The notes below the pieces were generated by a model, which made no database searches, was not told the DNA's origin, and was given only the letters and a program-made list of their open reading frames with translations. Shown piece by piece: positions 56,618 to 64,000 of a stretch of DNA of 64,000 nucleotides. Origin of the DNA: Sphingopyxis sp. OAS728 (lineage in GTDB: Bacteria; Pseudomonadota; Alphaproteobacteria; Sphingomonadales; Sphingomonadaceae); contig NZ_JADBDT010000001.1 of the NCBI RefSeq assembly GCF_014873485.1, forward strand, positions 992,001 to 1,056,000, in the 5' to 3' direction. Position numbers and translations under genes: made by a program. Numbering within the stretch: the stretch's first letter is position 1; every line of letters starts with the position of its first letter.

Positions 56618-57526
56618 TTAGGGCAGGTCCCGAAGCTCTTTCAGGCGCTCCCTGAGACGCGGCGTGATCCAGTCCAGAAACACGCGCAACTTGAGCGGGA
56701 TCAACCCCTGGCCGACATAGACGAGGTGAACCGGGAACGGATCGACCTCATAGGCTTCCAATATCCGGACGAGAGCGCCAGAGCGCAGATGGTCGGCGAC
56801 CTGGAAATCGAGCGCACGGGTAATGCCGATCCCGCCGAGCGCTGCGGTGATGGAGGCTGCGGCGGTATTGCCTCGCAGCCGCGGCTGTGGCTTCGCCTCG
56901 ACGATATTTCCGTCGAGGCGGTATTTCCACCATCCTTCGTTAAGCTTGCCGAACAGGGCGCCGTCGTGAAGCGGCAAGTCGGCGGGCCGGTCCGGCCGAC
57001 CGCGGCGTTCGAGATAGGCAGGGCTGGCGCAGGTCAATGGCCTGACTTCGCCGATCTTTACCGCTACCAAGGAGCTGTCGGCCAGCTGGCCGATGCGGAC
57101 CGCAACGTCGAGATGGTCTTCGATCAGCGGCAGGGCGCCGTCGACTGAAACGACATCGATCGTGACGTCCGGATATTCCTCCAGAAACGGCATCAACAAA
57201 GGCAGGACGATGAGCCGTCCGAATTCGATCGATGTCGTCAGCCTGAGCTCGCCGCGCGGTACGGTATACTCTCCCGACGCGCGGCGCTCGACATGCTCGA
57301 TCTGGTCGAGAAGCTGACGAATGCCGTCGACATAATCCTTCCCCGCATCGGTCAGCTGAATATTGCGATGCGTGCGGATCAGCAGCGTGGTTCCCAGCCG
57401 CTGTTCCAACTCGGCGACGCGGCGACTGACGTTAGGAAGGGGAATATTGAGGTTGCGGCTTGCGGCCGACAAACTGCCGGCGTCCACGACTGCGAGCAGC
57501 ACCTGCATTGCGTCCAGACGGTCCAT
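56618..57526 (-). CDS. LysR-family transcriptional regulator
   Basis: 302 residues from ATG 57526, the usual LysR length; upstream codons in the same frame are not family sequence. The winged helix reads MDRLDAMQVLLAVVDAGSLS, then AASRNLNIPLPNVSRRVAEL. The effector domain is of the PBP type, with ELRLTTSIEFGRLIVLPLL at its start. It is divergent from the epoxide hydrolase gene (184-base gap), so it most likely controls that gene, and perhaps the following hydrolase and nitrilase, in response to a substrate. Confidence 0.93.
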   Translation of the reverse strand: MDRLDAMQVLLAVVDAGSLSAASRNLNIPLPNVSRRVAELEQRLGTTLLIRTHRNIQLTDAGKDYVDGIRQLLDQIEHVERRASGEYTVPRGELRLTTSIEFGRLIVLPLLMPFLEEYPDVTIDVVSVDGALPLIEDHLDVAVRIGQLADSSLVAVKIGEVRPLTCASPAYLERRGRPDRPADLPLHDGALFGKLNEGWWKYRLDGNIVEAKPQPRLRGNTAAASITAALGGIGITRALDFQVADHLRSGALVRILEAYEVDPFPVHLVYVGQGLIPLKLRVFLDWITPRLRERLKELRDLP

Positions 57527-57710
57527 CCCGCGGCTCCCACGGCCGCTCGCCCATAGCAGATAATCGCGGGGCGGCACAGATGGGCGTGGCCAGCCTATCG
57601 GAATCGGAGAGGCCGGTTTTCGATCTTCGCGAATTCTGCCGCCCCCTAGCGAGGCGTAATCCCCTGGCACCCGCCGGATGGTCCGGCGCGAACGACCAAG
57701 GAGACTAGAC

Positions 57711-58919
57711 ATGACTATCGAAACCCTCGACCGCCCCGCGACGCAGGACGCGATCCGGCCTTTCCACATCGCCTTCCCCGAAGCCGACCTCGACGATCTG
57801 CGCTACCGCCTCGCGAATACGCGTCTTCCGGAGAAGGAAGCGGTCGACGATTTCTCGCAGGGCGTGCCGCTGAAGACGATCGAGCAAATTCTGCGTTACT
57901 GGCAGACCGACTATGACTGGCGGAAGGTCGAAGCGCGCCTGAATTCTGTGCCCAACTTCATCACCGAAATCGACGGGCTCGACATTCACTTCATCCACGT
58001 CCGCTCGAAGCATGAAAATGCGCTGCCGCTGATCGTCACCCATGGCTGGCCGGGCTCGATCGTCGAGCAGCTCAAGATCATCGGCCCGCTTACCGATCCC
58101 ACCGCATTCGGCGGATCGGCGGAGGACGCGTTTCACGTCATCATTCCGTCGATGCCCGGCTATGGTTTCTCGGGCAAGCCGTCGAAGGCTGGCTGGGGAC
58201 CCGAGCGGATCGCCAAGGCCTGGACGACGCTGATGCGCCGGCTCGGCTACGACCGGTTCGTCGCACAGGGCGGCGACTGGGGCGCCGTGGTCACCGACAT
58301 GATGGGGGTGCAGGCACCGCCCGAATTGATCGGCATCCACAGCAATATGCCCGGCGCGATCCCTGCCGAGATCGACCAGGCGGCGCTCGCCGGCCTTCCC
58401 GCACCCGACGGGCTCAGCGACGAGGAGCGCGCGACCTATGACCAGCTCGTCGCCTTCTACAAGAATGTCTATTACGCATTCTTCATGGGGACGCGGCCCC
58501 AGACGCTCGCTGCGCTCGCCGACTCGCCGATCGGGCTCGCCACCTTCATGCTCGACCATGATGCGCGCAGTCTCGAACTGATCGCCCGGTCGTTCGACGG
58601 CGTCAAGGAAGGCCTGTCGCGCGACGACTTCCTCGACAATGTAACCCTGTTCTGGCTGACCAACACCGGGGTGTCGGCGTCACGGCTCTACTGGGAAAAC
58701 AAGCTCGCCTTCTTCGCACCGAAGGGCGTGAAGGTCCCGGTCGCGGTCAGCGCCTTCCCCGACGAGCTGTACCAGACACCGCGGTCGTGGGCGGAAAAGG
58801 CCTATCCCAACCTCATCCACTATAACAAGATGGACAAGGGCGGGCATTTTGCCGCTTGGGAACAGCCGGCAGCACTGGCGGATGAAATCCGTGCCGGATT
58901 CCGCCCGCTCCGCAAGTAA
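57711..58919 (+). CDS. Epoxide hydrolase (EPHX/EHN type)
   Basis: A 402-residue protein from ATG 57711 after AAGGAGA. An N-terminal EHN domain (IRPFHIAFPEADLDDLRYRL) precedes the alpha/beta hydrolase domain, as in mammalian microsomal-type and bacterial epoxide hydrolases. HGWPGS holds the oxyanion region, Asp189 (GGDWGAVV) is the nucleophile, and His379 (KGGHFAAWE) the general base. Converts epoxides to vicinal diols through an ester intermediate, in the cytoplasm. Controlled probably by the divergent LysR gene. Confidence 0.92.
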   Translation: MTIETLDRPATQDAIRPFHIAFPEADLDDLRYRLANTRLPEKEAVDDFSQGVPLKTIEQILRYWQTDYDWRKVEARLNSVPNFITEIDGLDIHFIHVRSKHENALPLIVTHGWPGSIVEQLKIIGPLTDPTAFGGSAEDAFHVIIPSMPGYGFSGKPSKAGWGPERIAKAWTTLMRRLGYDRFVAQGGDWGAVVTDMMGVQAPPELIGIHSNMPGAIPAEIDQAALAGLPAPDGLSDEERATYDQLVAFYKNVYYAFFMGTRPQTLAALADSPIGLATFMLDHDARSLELIARSFDGVKEGLSRDDFLDNVTLFWLTNTGVSASRLYWENKLAFFAPKGVKVPVAVSAFPDELYQTPRSWAEKAYPNLIHYNKMDKGGHFAAWEQPAALADEIRAGFRPLRK

Positions 58920-58937
58920 ATCTCGAGACAATTGCTC

Positions 58938-58959
58938 GGCGCGCACTTCGGTGCGCGCC
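58938..58959 (+). terminator. Very stable UUCG hairpin after the epoxide hydrolase
   Basis: GGCGCGCAC and GTGCGCGCC pair perfectly around a TTCG tetraloop, 18 bases after the stop. No T-tract follows, so it may stabilise the 3' end or stop transcription with Rho. The remaining 160 bases to the next gene show nothing else clear. Confidence 0.4.
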
Positions 58960-59121
58960 GGACTCCTTGCCAGCGACGAGAGGCTGACTCTCGCTTTCAC
59001 CGGCTACTGCAATCGGGCCCGAGAATTTAGATCCGCTTCATCGGCACCGACACGCGGTAACGTCGCGGTCGAGTTCACCGTTGTCCGAATGAGCAGCTAC
59101 GCTCTTCCAAAGGATCGTGAC

Positions 59122-60084
59122 ATGACGAAGCTCACCCCCTCCATCATTGCCGCCGCCATCGCGCTCGGCAGCCCCGTATCGACGCCATTCGCCTACGCGG
59201 CCCCCGCCCCCGCCCCCGAGATCGGCTATTTGTCAGTCGACGACGGGATCGACCTGCGGCGAATGGTCGTTCGCCACGCGGAGCCAAGGCCCACCGTGCT
59301 ATTTCTTCACGGCTTTCCGGAGACACTGTACGCGTGGCAGGATGTGTCGGCCGATCTCGCCGCCGACTATGAGCTGCACGCTTTCGACTGGCCGGGCTTT
59401 GGGCTTTCGTCCCGCCCCGCCGATGGCTTTGGCTATTCCCCGCGCGATTATGCCCGCGTCCTTCGCCAATATATCGACAAGGCGGGGATCGACCGATCGC
59501 GGCTCGTCATTTACGCGACCGACATCGGCGGCCTTCCCGCGCTTCTCGCCGCACTGGATGAGCCGGGGATCGCCCGCAGGATCATCGTCGGTGACTTCGC
59601 ACCCTTCGATCGGCCGCAGTTCATGCAGGAACGCCTGCAAGCGCTGAAGTCCAGGGCGACGAACGAGCAGGTCCGTGTCCAGTTCAACGCCGGCCGCGAC
59701 GAAATCCTGGCCAACGCCATGCGCCGTGGACTGTCCCCCGAGGAGCAGTTCGAGATATCGGCCGCCTATCGCACCGACATGGCGGCAGGCTGGCAGCATG
59801 GCCCGATCACCAGCGCCGATGCTTTCGCGCGCTATTATGCCGTCTTCTCCCGCGACCAGGCCGAGTTCGAGACCAAGGCGGAGCAGCTGACGACGCCGGT
59901 GTCGGTCGTCTGGGGCGCAAAGGACATTTATATCGATCCGGCAATGGGGGCCGAGTTTGCGGCACGCATCGGCGCGCGCTTTTCGATCCTCGCCGGCGCC
60001 GGCCACTACCCCCACCTCCAGGATGCCAAGCGCGCCGCGGCCGAAATCCGCGCCGCATTTGCCGATGAAGGGATCGAGCAATGA
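59122..60084 (+). CDS. Exported alpha/beta hydrolase with Asp nucleophile
   Basis: 320 residues from ATG 59122, after AAGGA. The N-terminus is a signal peptide (MTKLTPSIIAAAIALGSP, cleaved near AYA). LFLHGFPETLYAW is the oxyanion loop; the nucleophile elbow reads YATDIGGLPAL with Asp134 in the usual place of Ser, and His295 is in GAGHYPHLQD. An Asp nucleophile marks the epoxide hydrolase, haloalkane dehalogenase and fluoroacetate dehalogenase branch. Predicted periplasmic, which is unusual for these families. Substrate unknown. It lies 202 bases after the epoxide hydrolase. Confidence 0.85.
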   Translation: MTKLTPSIIAAAIALGSPVSTPFAYAAPAPAPEIGYLSVDDGIDLRRMVVRHAEPRPTVLFLHGFPETLYAWQDVSADLAADYELHAFDWPGFGLSSRPADGFGYSPRDYARVLRQYIDKAGIDRSRLVIYATDIGGLPALLAALDEPGIARRIIVGDFAPFDRPQFMQERLQALKSRATNEQVRVQFNAGRDEILANAMRRGLSPEEQFEISAAYRTDMAAGWQHGPITSADAFARYYAVFSRDQAEFETKAEQLTTPVSVVWGAKDIYIDPAMGAEFAARIGARFSILAGAGHYPHLQDAKRAAAEIRAAFADEGIEQ

Positions 60085-60182
60085 TATTCGCGCTCCCTAT
60101 CACGGCGCTTGGCGCCGCGTCGGTCCCCGCAGCCAAACCCGGCGAGCAACGGGCCACGCCGCACGCGGCCCTCGCCGCCTGA
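60081..60182 (+). other. Possible short reading frame coupled to the exported hydrolase
   Basis: A 33-codon frame starting ATG 60081, overlapping the hydrolase stop by 4 bases (ATGA). It reads MIFALPITALGAASVPA at the start, like the beginning of a signal peptide, then ends after TPHAALAA. It could be a truncated remnant of an exported protein gene or a chance frame in the 168-base gap before the nitrilase. Confidence 0.3.
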
Positions 60183-60252
60183 CGAAGCCGGCGCGGTCGC
60201 CGATCGTCGACGTGATCCACGGGTCCTGCGCCACCGATAGAAGGAATTCTCC

Positions 60253-61230
60253 ATGACCAAGATTGTCAAAGCCGCAGCCGTCCAGATCAGCCCGGTGTTG
60301 TACAGCCGCGAAGCGACGACCGCGAAGGTCGTCCGGAAAATCCGGGAGCTTGGCGAACAGGGCGTCGAGTTCGCGACGTTTCCCGAAGTTCTGATACCTT
60401 ATTATCCCTATTTCGCTGCGGTCCAGACGCCAGCTGAGCAGCTTTTCGGCGACGAATATCTTCGGCTGCTCGATCAGTCGGTGGTCGTGCCGTCACCGAC
60501 CACGGACGCGATCGGCAAAGCAGCACGCGATGCCGGCATGGTCGTGTCGATCGGCGTCAACGAGCGCGATGGCGGCTCGCTTTACAACACGCAGCTCCTT
60601 TTCGATGCCGATGGCACGCTGATCCAGCGCCGCCGCAAGATCACGCCGACCCACTATGAGCGAATGATCTGGGGCCAAGGCGATGGCTCGGGCCTTGCTG
60701 CGGTTGAGAGCAAAATAGGGCGCATTGGCCAGCTCGCGTGCATTGAGCACAACAACCCGCTCGCTCGCTATGCCTTGATTGCCGATGGCGAAGAGATCCA
60801 CTCGGCGATGTATCCGGGGTCAGCCTTTGGCGAGCCCTTCGCCATGAAAATGGAGATCAACATCCGCCAGCACGCTCTCGAATCCGGGGCTTTCGTCGTC
60901 AATGCGACAGCATGGCTCGATCCTGCACAGCAGGCTCAGATCGTGAAGGACACGCGCTGCAGCATCGATCTCATATCGGGCGGCTGCTTCACGGCGATCG
61001 TTGCACCGGATGGATCGCTGCTCGGCGAGCCTATCCGCGAAGGCGAAGGCGACCTCATCGTCGATCTCGATTTCTCCAAGATCGACCGGCGCAAGCAGGT
61101 GGTCGACATGCGCGGACATTATGCGCGGCCCGATCTGCTTAGCCTACTGATCGATCGCACGCCCGCCGCCTACGCCCGCGACAGGGAAAGTTGGCAGCGC
61201 CACTCGGGGGCAACCGAGGAAGCGATTTGA
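60253..61230 (+). CDS. Nitrilase, Nit6803-like
   Basis: Hydrolyses nitriles to carboxylic acids and ammonia in the cytoplasm. 325 residues. The Glu-Lys-Cys triad is complete: Glu45 (FPEVLIPYYPYF), Lys129 (RRKITPTHYER) and Cys163 (QLACIEHNNPL). The CIEHNNP and ITPTHYER motifs place it near the Synechocystis Nit6803 branch of aliphatic/aromatic nitrilases. A C-terminal tail after about residue 290 is normal for filament-forming nitrilases. It follows the exported hydrolase by 168 bases. The radical-SAM and acetyltransferase genes of the Nit1C clusters are not present. Confidence 0.93.
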   Translation: MTKIVKAAAVQISPVLYSREATTAKVVRKIRELGEQGVEFATFPEVLIPYYPYFAAVQTPAEQLFGDEYLRLLDQSVVVPSPTTDAIGKAARDAGMVVSIGVNERDGGSLYNTQLLFDADGTLIQRRRKITPTHYERMIWGQGDGSGLAAVESKIGRIGQLACIEHNNPLARYALIADGEEIHSAMYPGSAFGEPFAMKMEINIRQHALESGAFVVNATAWLDPAQQAQIVKDTRCSIDLISGGCFTAIVAPDGSLLGEPIREGEGDLIVDLDFSKIDRRKQVVDMRGHYARPDLLSLLIDRTPAAYARDRESWQRHSGATEEAI

Positions 61231-61317
61231 GCGGCCGATATAGCGAACGAGATTTCCCGCCCGGCTAGAATATCGGACATCCGCGTGACCATATTCCGAA
61301 ATCCGGCCGGGCCGGTT

Positions 61318-61617
61318 TCAAAGCGTAAAGCCGCCGTCGATCGTTACGCTGGCGCCGGTCATATATCCGGCTTCGTCCTTGACCAAATAGGCCACGAGCC
61401 CCGCGATCTCATTGGGCTGCGCCACACGTTTCAGCGGGCTCATCGTCGACAGCGCTTCGATCCCGCCCGCATTGATGTCGGCAGTCGATACCGCCGCGCG
61501 GATCTCTTCCGCCTTGCCGCTGTCCGCACGGATCGCCTTCGCCCGCCCGCTGCGTGCCACGACGCCTTCCTCGATCACGCGCGCGGCGGCTTCGCTCGAT
61601 ACATAGGTGAACGCCAC
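61318..61617 (-). pseudogene. Remnant of a short-chain dehydrogenase/reductase
   Basis: A 99-codon frame (GTG 61617) whose two ends match different parts of one SDR protein. VAFTYVSSEAAARVIEEGVV continuing to EEIRAA looks like the second beta-alpha unit of an FabG-like SDR. Then after AAVSTAD it jumps to the C-terminal end: LKRVAQPNEIAGLVAYLV and GASVTIDGGFTL. The middle, with the NNAG, catalytic Ser and YxxxK motifs, is gone. The N-terminal Gly-rich NAD loop is also missing. It cannot be an active dehydrogenase. Confidence 0.8.
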
Positions 61618-61685
61618 TGCGTAGCCGCGACTGAGGCGGCTACACCCGCAGCGGCAAGGCCCGAAAACTCCCTTCGGTTCAACAC
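61575..61685 (-). pseudogene. Remnant of a Tat-exported protein, fused out of frame to the SDR remnant
   Basis: Starting at GTG 61685 or TTG 61682, 8-11 bases after the tannase stop, the minus strand reads NRREFSGLAAAGVAASVAAT, a typical twin-arginine signal peptide. It then runs into SDR sequence in a different frame and stops at 61575. It looks like the start of a gene once cotranscribed with the tannase, cut by a deletion. Confidence 0.5.
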
Positions 61686-61692
61686 CCGCTAC

Positions 61693-63333
61693 TCACCGTG
61701 CGTCCGGTGCGGTGCAGGCGAAATTGCTCGCCGAAGACGTTGAACCCCACCCGCGGTAGACTGCTTTCTGCGGATAGGGACAGAGCGGCCGCTGCATGTC
61801 GATTCTGCCGATATCGTCGCTTGCGAACTTCGTCGCGATGATCTCATCGGGCGCCTTGCCGCCGTCGGCCCAGTCGATCAGTGCCGAGAAGATGTCATGC
61901 CTTGCGTCATAGGCGGGTGGCTGCCGGGGTATGCCGAGCGTGCCATTGAATGAATCGGGGCCGGCACCGCCGCCACAATGCATCATGCCGGGCGCGAGGA
62001 ACAGGCGCGCATTGTCGGCGAGTTTGCCCATGCCGCCAAATTCCTTCGCATGCCGTTCGTAGAATGCGACCGACTGTCCCGGCGCGACGAGGGTATCGGC
62101 AAGCCCGTGGTAGACGATCAGCTTGCCGCCCCGAGCGGCGAAGGCTTTGAGACTGCCACGCGTTGCATCGTTCACGATTGCGTCGAGCCGCTTATCGACC
62201 AGAGGCATGTCGCGATCGAAGTCGAAGCTCTTCCAGTCCCAGTCGGCACCGAACACCCACTTGAACAGAGCCCCGAACGGCGGCTCCTCATTGATCGGCT
62301 TTTGGAGGAACGCCCACCCGAAGGTGTCGGGCATCTCGCTCCCGGGCAACCAGCCAAAATAGCTCGCCTTGCCCTCGGCGCTCGTCGGGCCCGAATAGAA
62401 GGCGCGGGCCGTCTCGATTTCACCCGGCGTGAGACAAGCGTCGGATGCACCACCCTTGCACGCGAGAATGGCAGGATCGAACTTGCAGCCCATCGGATCA
62501 GAAACGAACCGGTCGCCGGCAAGGCCATGACCCTGGCGCCAGCAACTCGCGACGGCGGCCTTGTTGAGCAGCTTGAGCTTGGCATCCGACAGTCGGCTCT
62601 CTGCCGAGCGATGCGCGGCAGCATAGTCCCACAGCACGGCGGCGTGCCCCCAGGTCCGGTTCATGACCGGGGCGCCCACGAGAATCCCGTCATAGTCTTC
62701 GGGATAATAGAGCGACTCGATGAGCCCTTGCTGGCCGCCGGTCGAGCAGCCGGTGTAATAGGAGCGCTTGGCCGGCTCCCCGTAGAAGGCCTTGGTGATC
62801 GCTTTTCCGGTGGTCGTCATCACATGCGTCGACAGGCGGCCCCAGTCGCGCCATTTGCGCTCTTGGCCAATGAGGGCATCGCCCTCCAGCGGCGACGCGG
62901 GGGCCGTACCGGCGTCGGTCGTCGCGGTTGCAAAGCCGCGCCGCAGACCATCCGCCATGCCCGAATATCCGCCGGCGAGAATGCCGGCAAAGCCGCCATT
63001 TCCATTGCCGTGAAAGACACCGGCCCACCCATCGACCGGCAACCAGATTTCGACCCCGATGTCGGACCCGGGCGCCGAGCGGACCCGCGCAACGACGCGG
63101 CAGAAGCTGCGATAGCCGGCGACCTCGCCGGCAATCGACGTCTCCGCCGCCTTTCCTGGAACAAGCACCGCGCTCGCAATGGTGGTATCGGCAAGACGGA
63201 GCCCGGCGAGGCTTCCGCAACGCGCGGCAAGAGCCCCCGGCGCGGACGCCGGCGCTTTCTCCGCAGCGCTCGCGGGAGCCAGCCATCCCGCCGCGACTCC
63301 CGCCAGAATGGCAACACCATGTCTCCGCTTCAT
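61693..63333 (-). CDS. Tannase/feruloyl esterase family hydrolase, exported
   Basis: A 546-residue secreted esterase. Signal peptide MKRRHGVAILAGVAAGWLAP, cleavage near ASAAE. The family's nucleophile is Ser197 in GCSTGGQQG, with the CS-D-HC arrangement: PGMMHCGGG at about residue 451 holds the His and partner Cys, and Asp lies in HGLADTLVAPG. It releases aromatic acids (gallate, ferulate or similar) from plant or synthetic esters; tannase-family enzymes in sphingomonads can also act on phthalate esters (MHETase-like). It overlaps the MFS gene by 4 bases. Confidence 0.92.
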   Translation of the reverse strand: MKRRHGVAILAGVAAGWLAPASAAEKAPASAPGALAARCGSLAGLRLADTTIASAVLVPGKAAETSIAGEVAGYRSFCRVVARVRSAPGSDIGVEIWLPVDGWAGVFHGNGNGGFAGILAGGYSGMADGLRRGFATATTDAGTAPASPLEGDALIGQERKWRDWGRLSTHVMTTTGKAITKAFYGEPAKRSYYTGCSTGGQQGLIESLYYPEDYDGILVGAPVMNRTWGHAAVLWDYAAAHRSAESRLSDAKLKLLNKAAVASCWRQGHGLAGDRFVSDPMGCKFDPAILACKGGASDACLTPGEIETARAFYSGPTSAEGKASYFGWLPGSEMPDTFGWAFLQKPINEEPPFGALFKWVFGADWDWKSFDFDRDMPLVDKRLDAIVNDATRGSLKAFAARGGKLIVYHGLADTLVAPGQSVAFYERHAKEFGGMGKLADNARLFLAPGMMHCGGGAGPDSFNGTLGIPRQPPAYDARHDIFSALIDWADGGKAPDEIIATKFASDDIGRIDMQRPLCPYPQKAVYRGWGSTSSASNFACTAPDAR

Positions 63334-64000
63334 GTCTGTTTCCCTAAAGTTGATGCCGCCGCTTGGCCGGTCTCGGAATTGCTGATTAGTCGGGCGAGCC
63401 AGACGAAGAGCAGCGCACCGACGAGGTACATCGGCGCGAGCGCGTAATAGGCCATCCGCAGCGCATGCTCGCCATATTGGGGACGAAAATAGTCGCTCGC
63501 CATGCCGACGAAAGTCGGACCAAGGCCTAGGCCGATCAGGTTCATGACGAGGAGCAGCAGCGCGCCGGAAATCACCCGCGCGCCCGGGTCGACCTCGCCC
63601 TGGACGAAGGTGACAGTCGCGGGAAGAAAGAAGGAATTAAGGAAGAGCGGCACGAACAGCAGGGCGAGCGCGACCTCCCAGCGATCGGCCGCCGCGAAGC
63701 CGAGAAAGAATGGCAAGGCGAGGAGCAGCGAGAGCGCCGGAATGCTGGCATAGGCGGCCTTGTTCTTCACGGCGAAGCGGTCGATCAGCCGACCGGCGAC
63801 GAAGATGCCCGTGCCCATTCCGAGTCCGACCGCCAGTGCATACCAGATCGCGACATCTTCCAGCGTCATCCCCTTTTCGCGCATCAGGAACAGGGTCGCG
63901 AAATTGCTGAGGCCATAGGTGATGAAATTGGCGGCACCGCTCGCCAGCGCTGCAACCGCCAGAACGCGATTACCGAAGAAGGAACGAATGGCCGACCCGA
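63330..64000 (-). CDS. MFS transporter, N-terminus beyond the right edge
   Basis: 223 codons of a carrier that continues past the right edge. Around six helices are visible, including FATLFLMREKGMTLEDVAIW, GLGMGTGIFVAGRLIDRF (a helix 8-9 motif) and FLNSFFLPATVTFVQGEV. The stop at 63330 overlaps the tannase start by 4 bases (ATGA), making the two a unit; the carrier probably moves the aromatic acid released by the tannase or a related compound. The C-terminal half is complete. Confidence 0.88.
   Translation of the reverse strand, partial: GSAIRSFFGNRVLAVAALASGAANFITYGLSNFATLFLMREKGMTLEDVAIWYALAVGLGMGTGIFVAGRLIDRFAVKNKAAYASIPALSLLLALPFFLGFAAADRWEVALALLFVPLFLNSFFLPATVTFVQGEVDPGARVISGALLLLVMNLIGLGLGPTFVGMASDYFRPQYGEHALRMAYYALAPMYLVGALLFVWLARLISNSETGQAAASTLGKQT

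Overview
The window is one contiguous piece of a GC-rich alphaproteobacterial chromosome, most likely from the Sphingomonadaceae and probably Sphingopyxis-like. This rests on the gene order aroA-cmk-rpsA-ihfB, a bo3 quinol oxidase operon joined to SURF1 and RegB/RegA, a NasST-controlled nitrate operon, and TonB-dependent receptors with an EIVVTAQ-type TonB box set among hydrolase genes. No rRNA or other definitive taxonomic marker is present, so the genus is an inference. I see no phage, insertion sequence or CRISPR array.

Layout. 0-2.5 kb: a cut-off exported protein, an Rrf2 regulator with a DHA2-type exporter, and tRNA-Ala(GGC). 2.6-7.9 kb: a housekeeping block with a FYDLN-acid protein, aroA, a small unknown gene, cmk, rpsA with a structured leader, and ihfB. 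7.9-17 kb: a YadGH-type ABC exporter, tRNA-Leu(TAA), a winged-helix regulator apparently broken by a frameshift whose last codons lie inside the tRNA gene, a lactonase-type lipoprotein, a peptide-type solute-binding lipoprotein, a DUF4112 protein and a prolyl oligopeptidase. 17-24.2 kb: one minus-strand unit cyoABCD-surf1-regB-regA-GNAT, nearly all with 1-4 base overlaps. 24.4-27.5 kb: an MHS-type transporter, a histidine phosphatase and an NAD(P)HX dehydratase.

27.6-34.7 kb is the first accessory catabolic cluster: class II aldolase, PfkB-type kinase, class III aminotransferase and TonB receptor on the minus strand, divergent from a TetR regulator and an MFS carrier. The enzyme set suggests transamination, phosphorylation and retro-aldol cleavage of an amino-polyol-like compound; no characterised pathway with this exact set is known to me. 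34.8-47.2 kb is the nitrate assimilation locus: nasT-nasS, a leader RNA with two A1/G4 hexaloop hairpins and a terminator, then a nitrate transporter, an outer-membrane porin, nirB, nirD, nasA, a SUMT, a moeA-like gene and an unknown gene. 47.2-49.7 kb holds three more unknown genes, one visibly AT-richer than its surroundings.

49.7-56.4 kb is a second accessory cluster (amidase, MFS, esterase, TonB receptor, TetR) resembling the first in architecture but with amide/ester-cleaving enzymes. 56.6-64 kb is a hydrolase-rich region: LysR regulator, epoxide hydrolase, a second exported hydrolase with an Asp nucleophile, a Nit6803-like nitrilase, fused remnants of a Tat-exported protein and a short-chain dehydrogenase, a tannase-family esterase and a cut-off MFS carrier. 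Together the accessory regions describe a bacterium that imports and opens esters, amides, nitriles and epoxides. The best candidates for undescribed biology are the two TonB-receptor clusters, whose substrates cannot be read from sequence alone.
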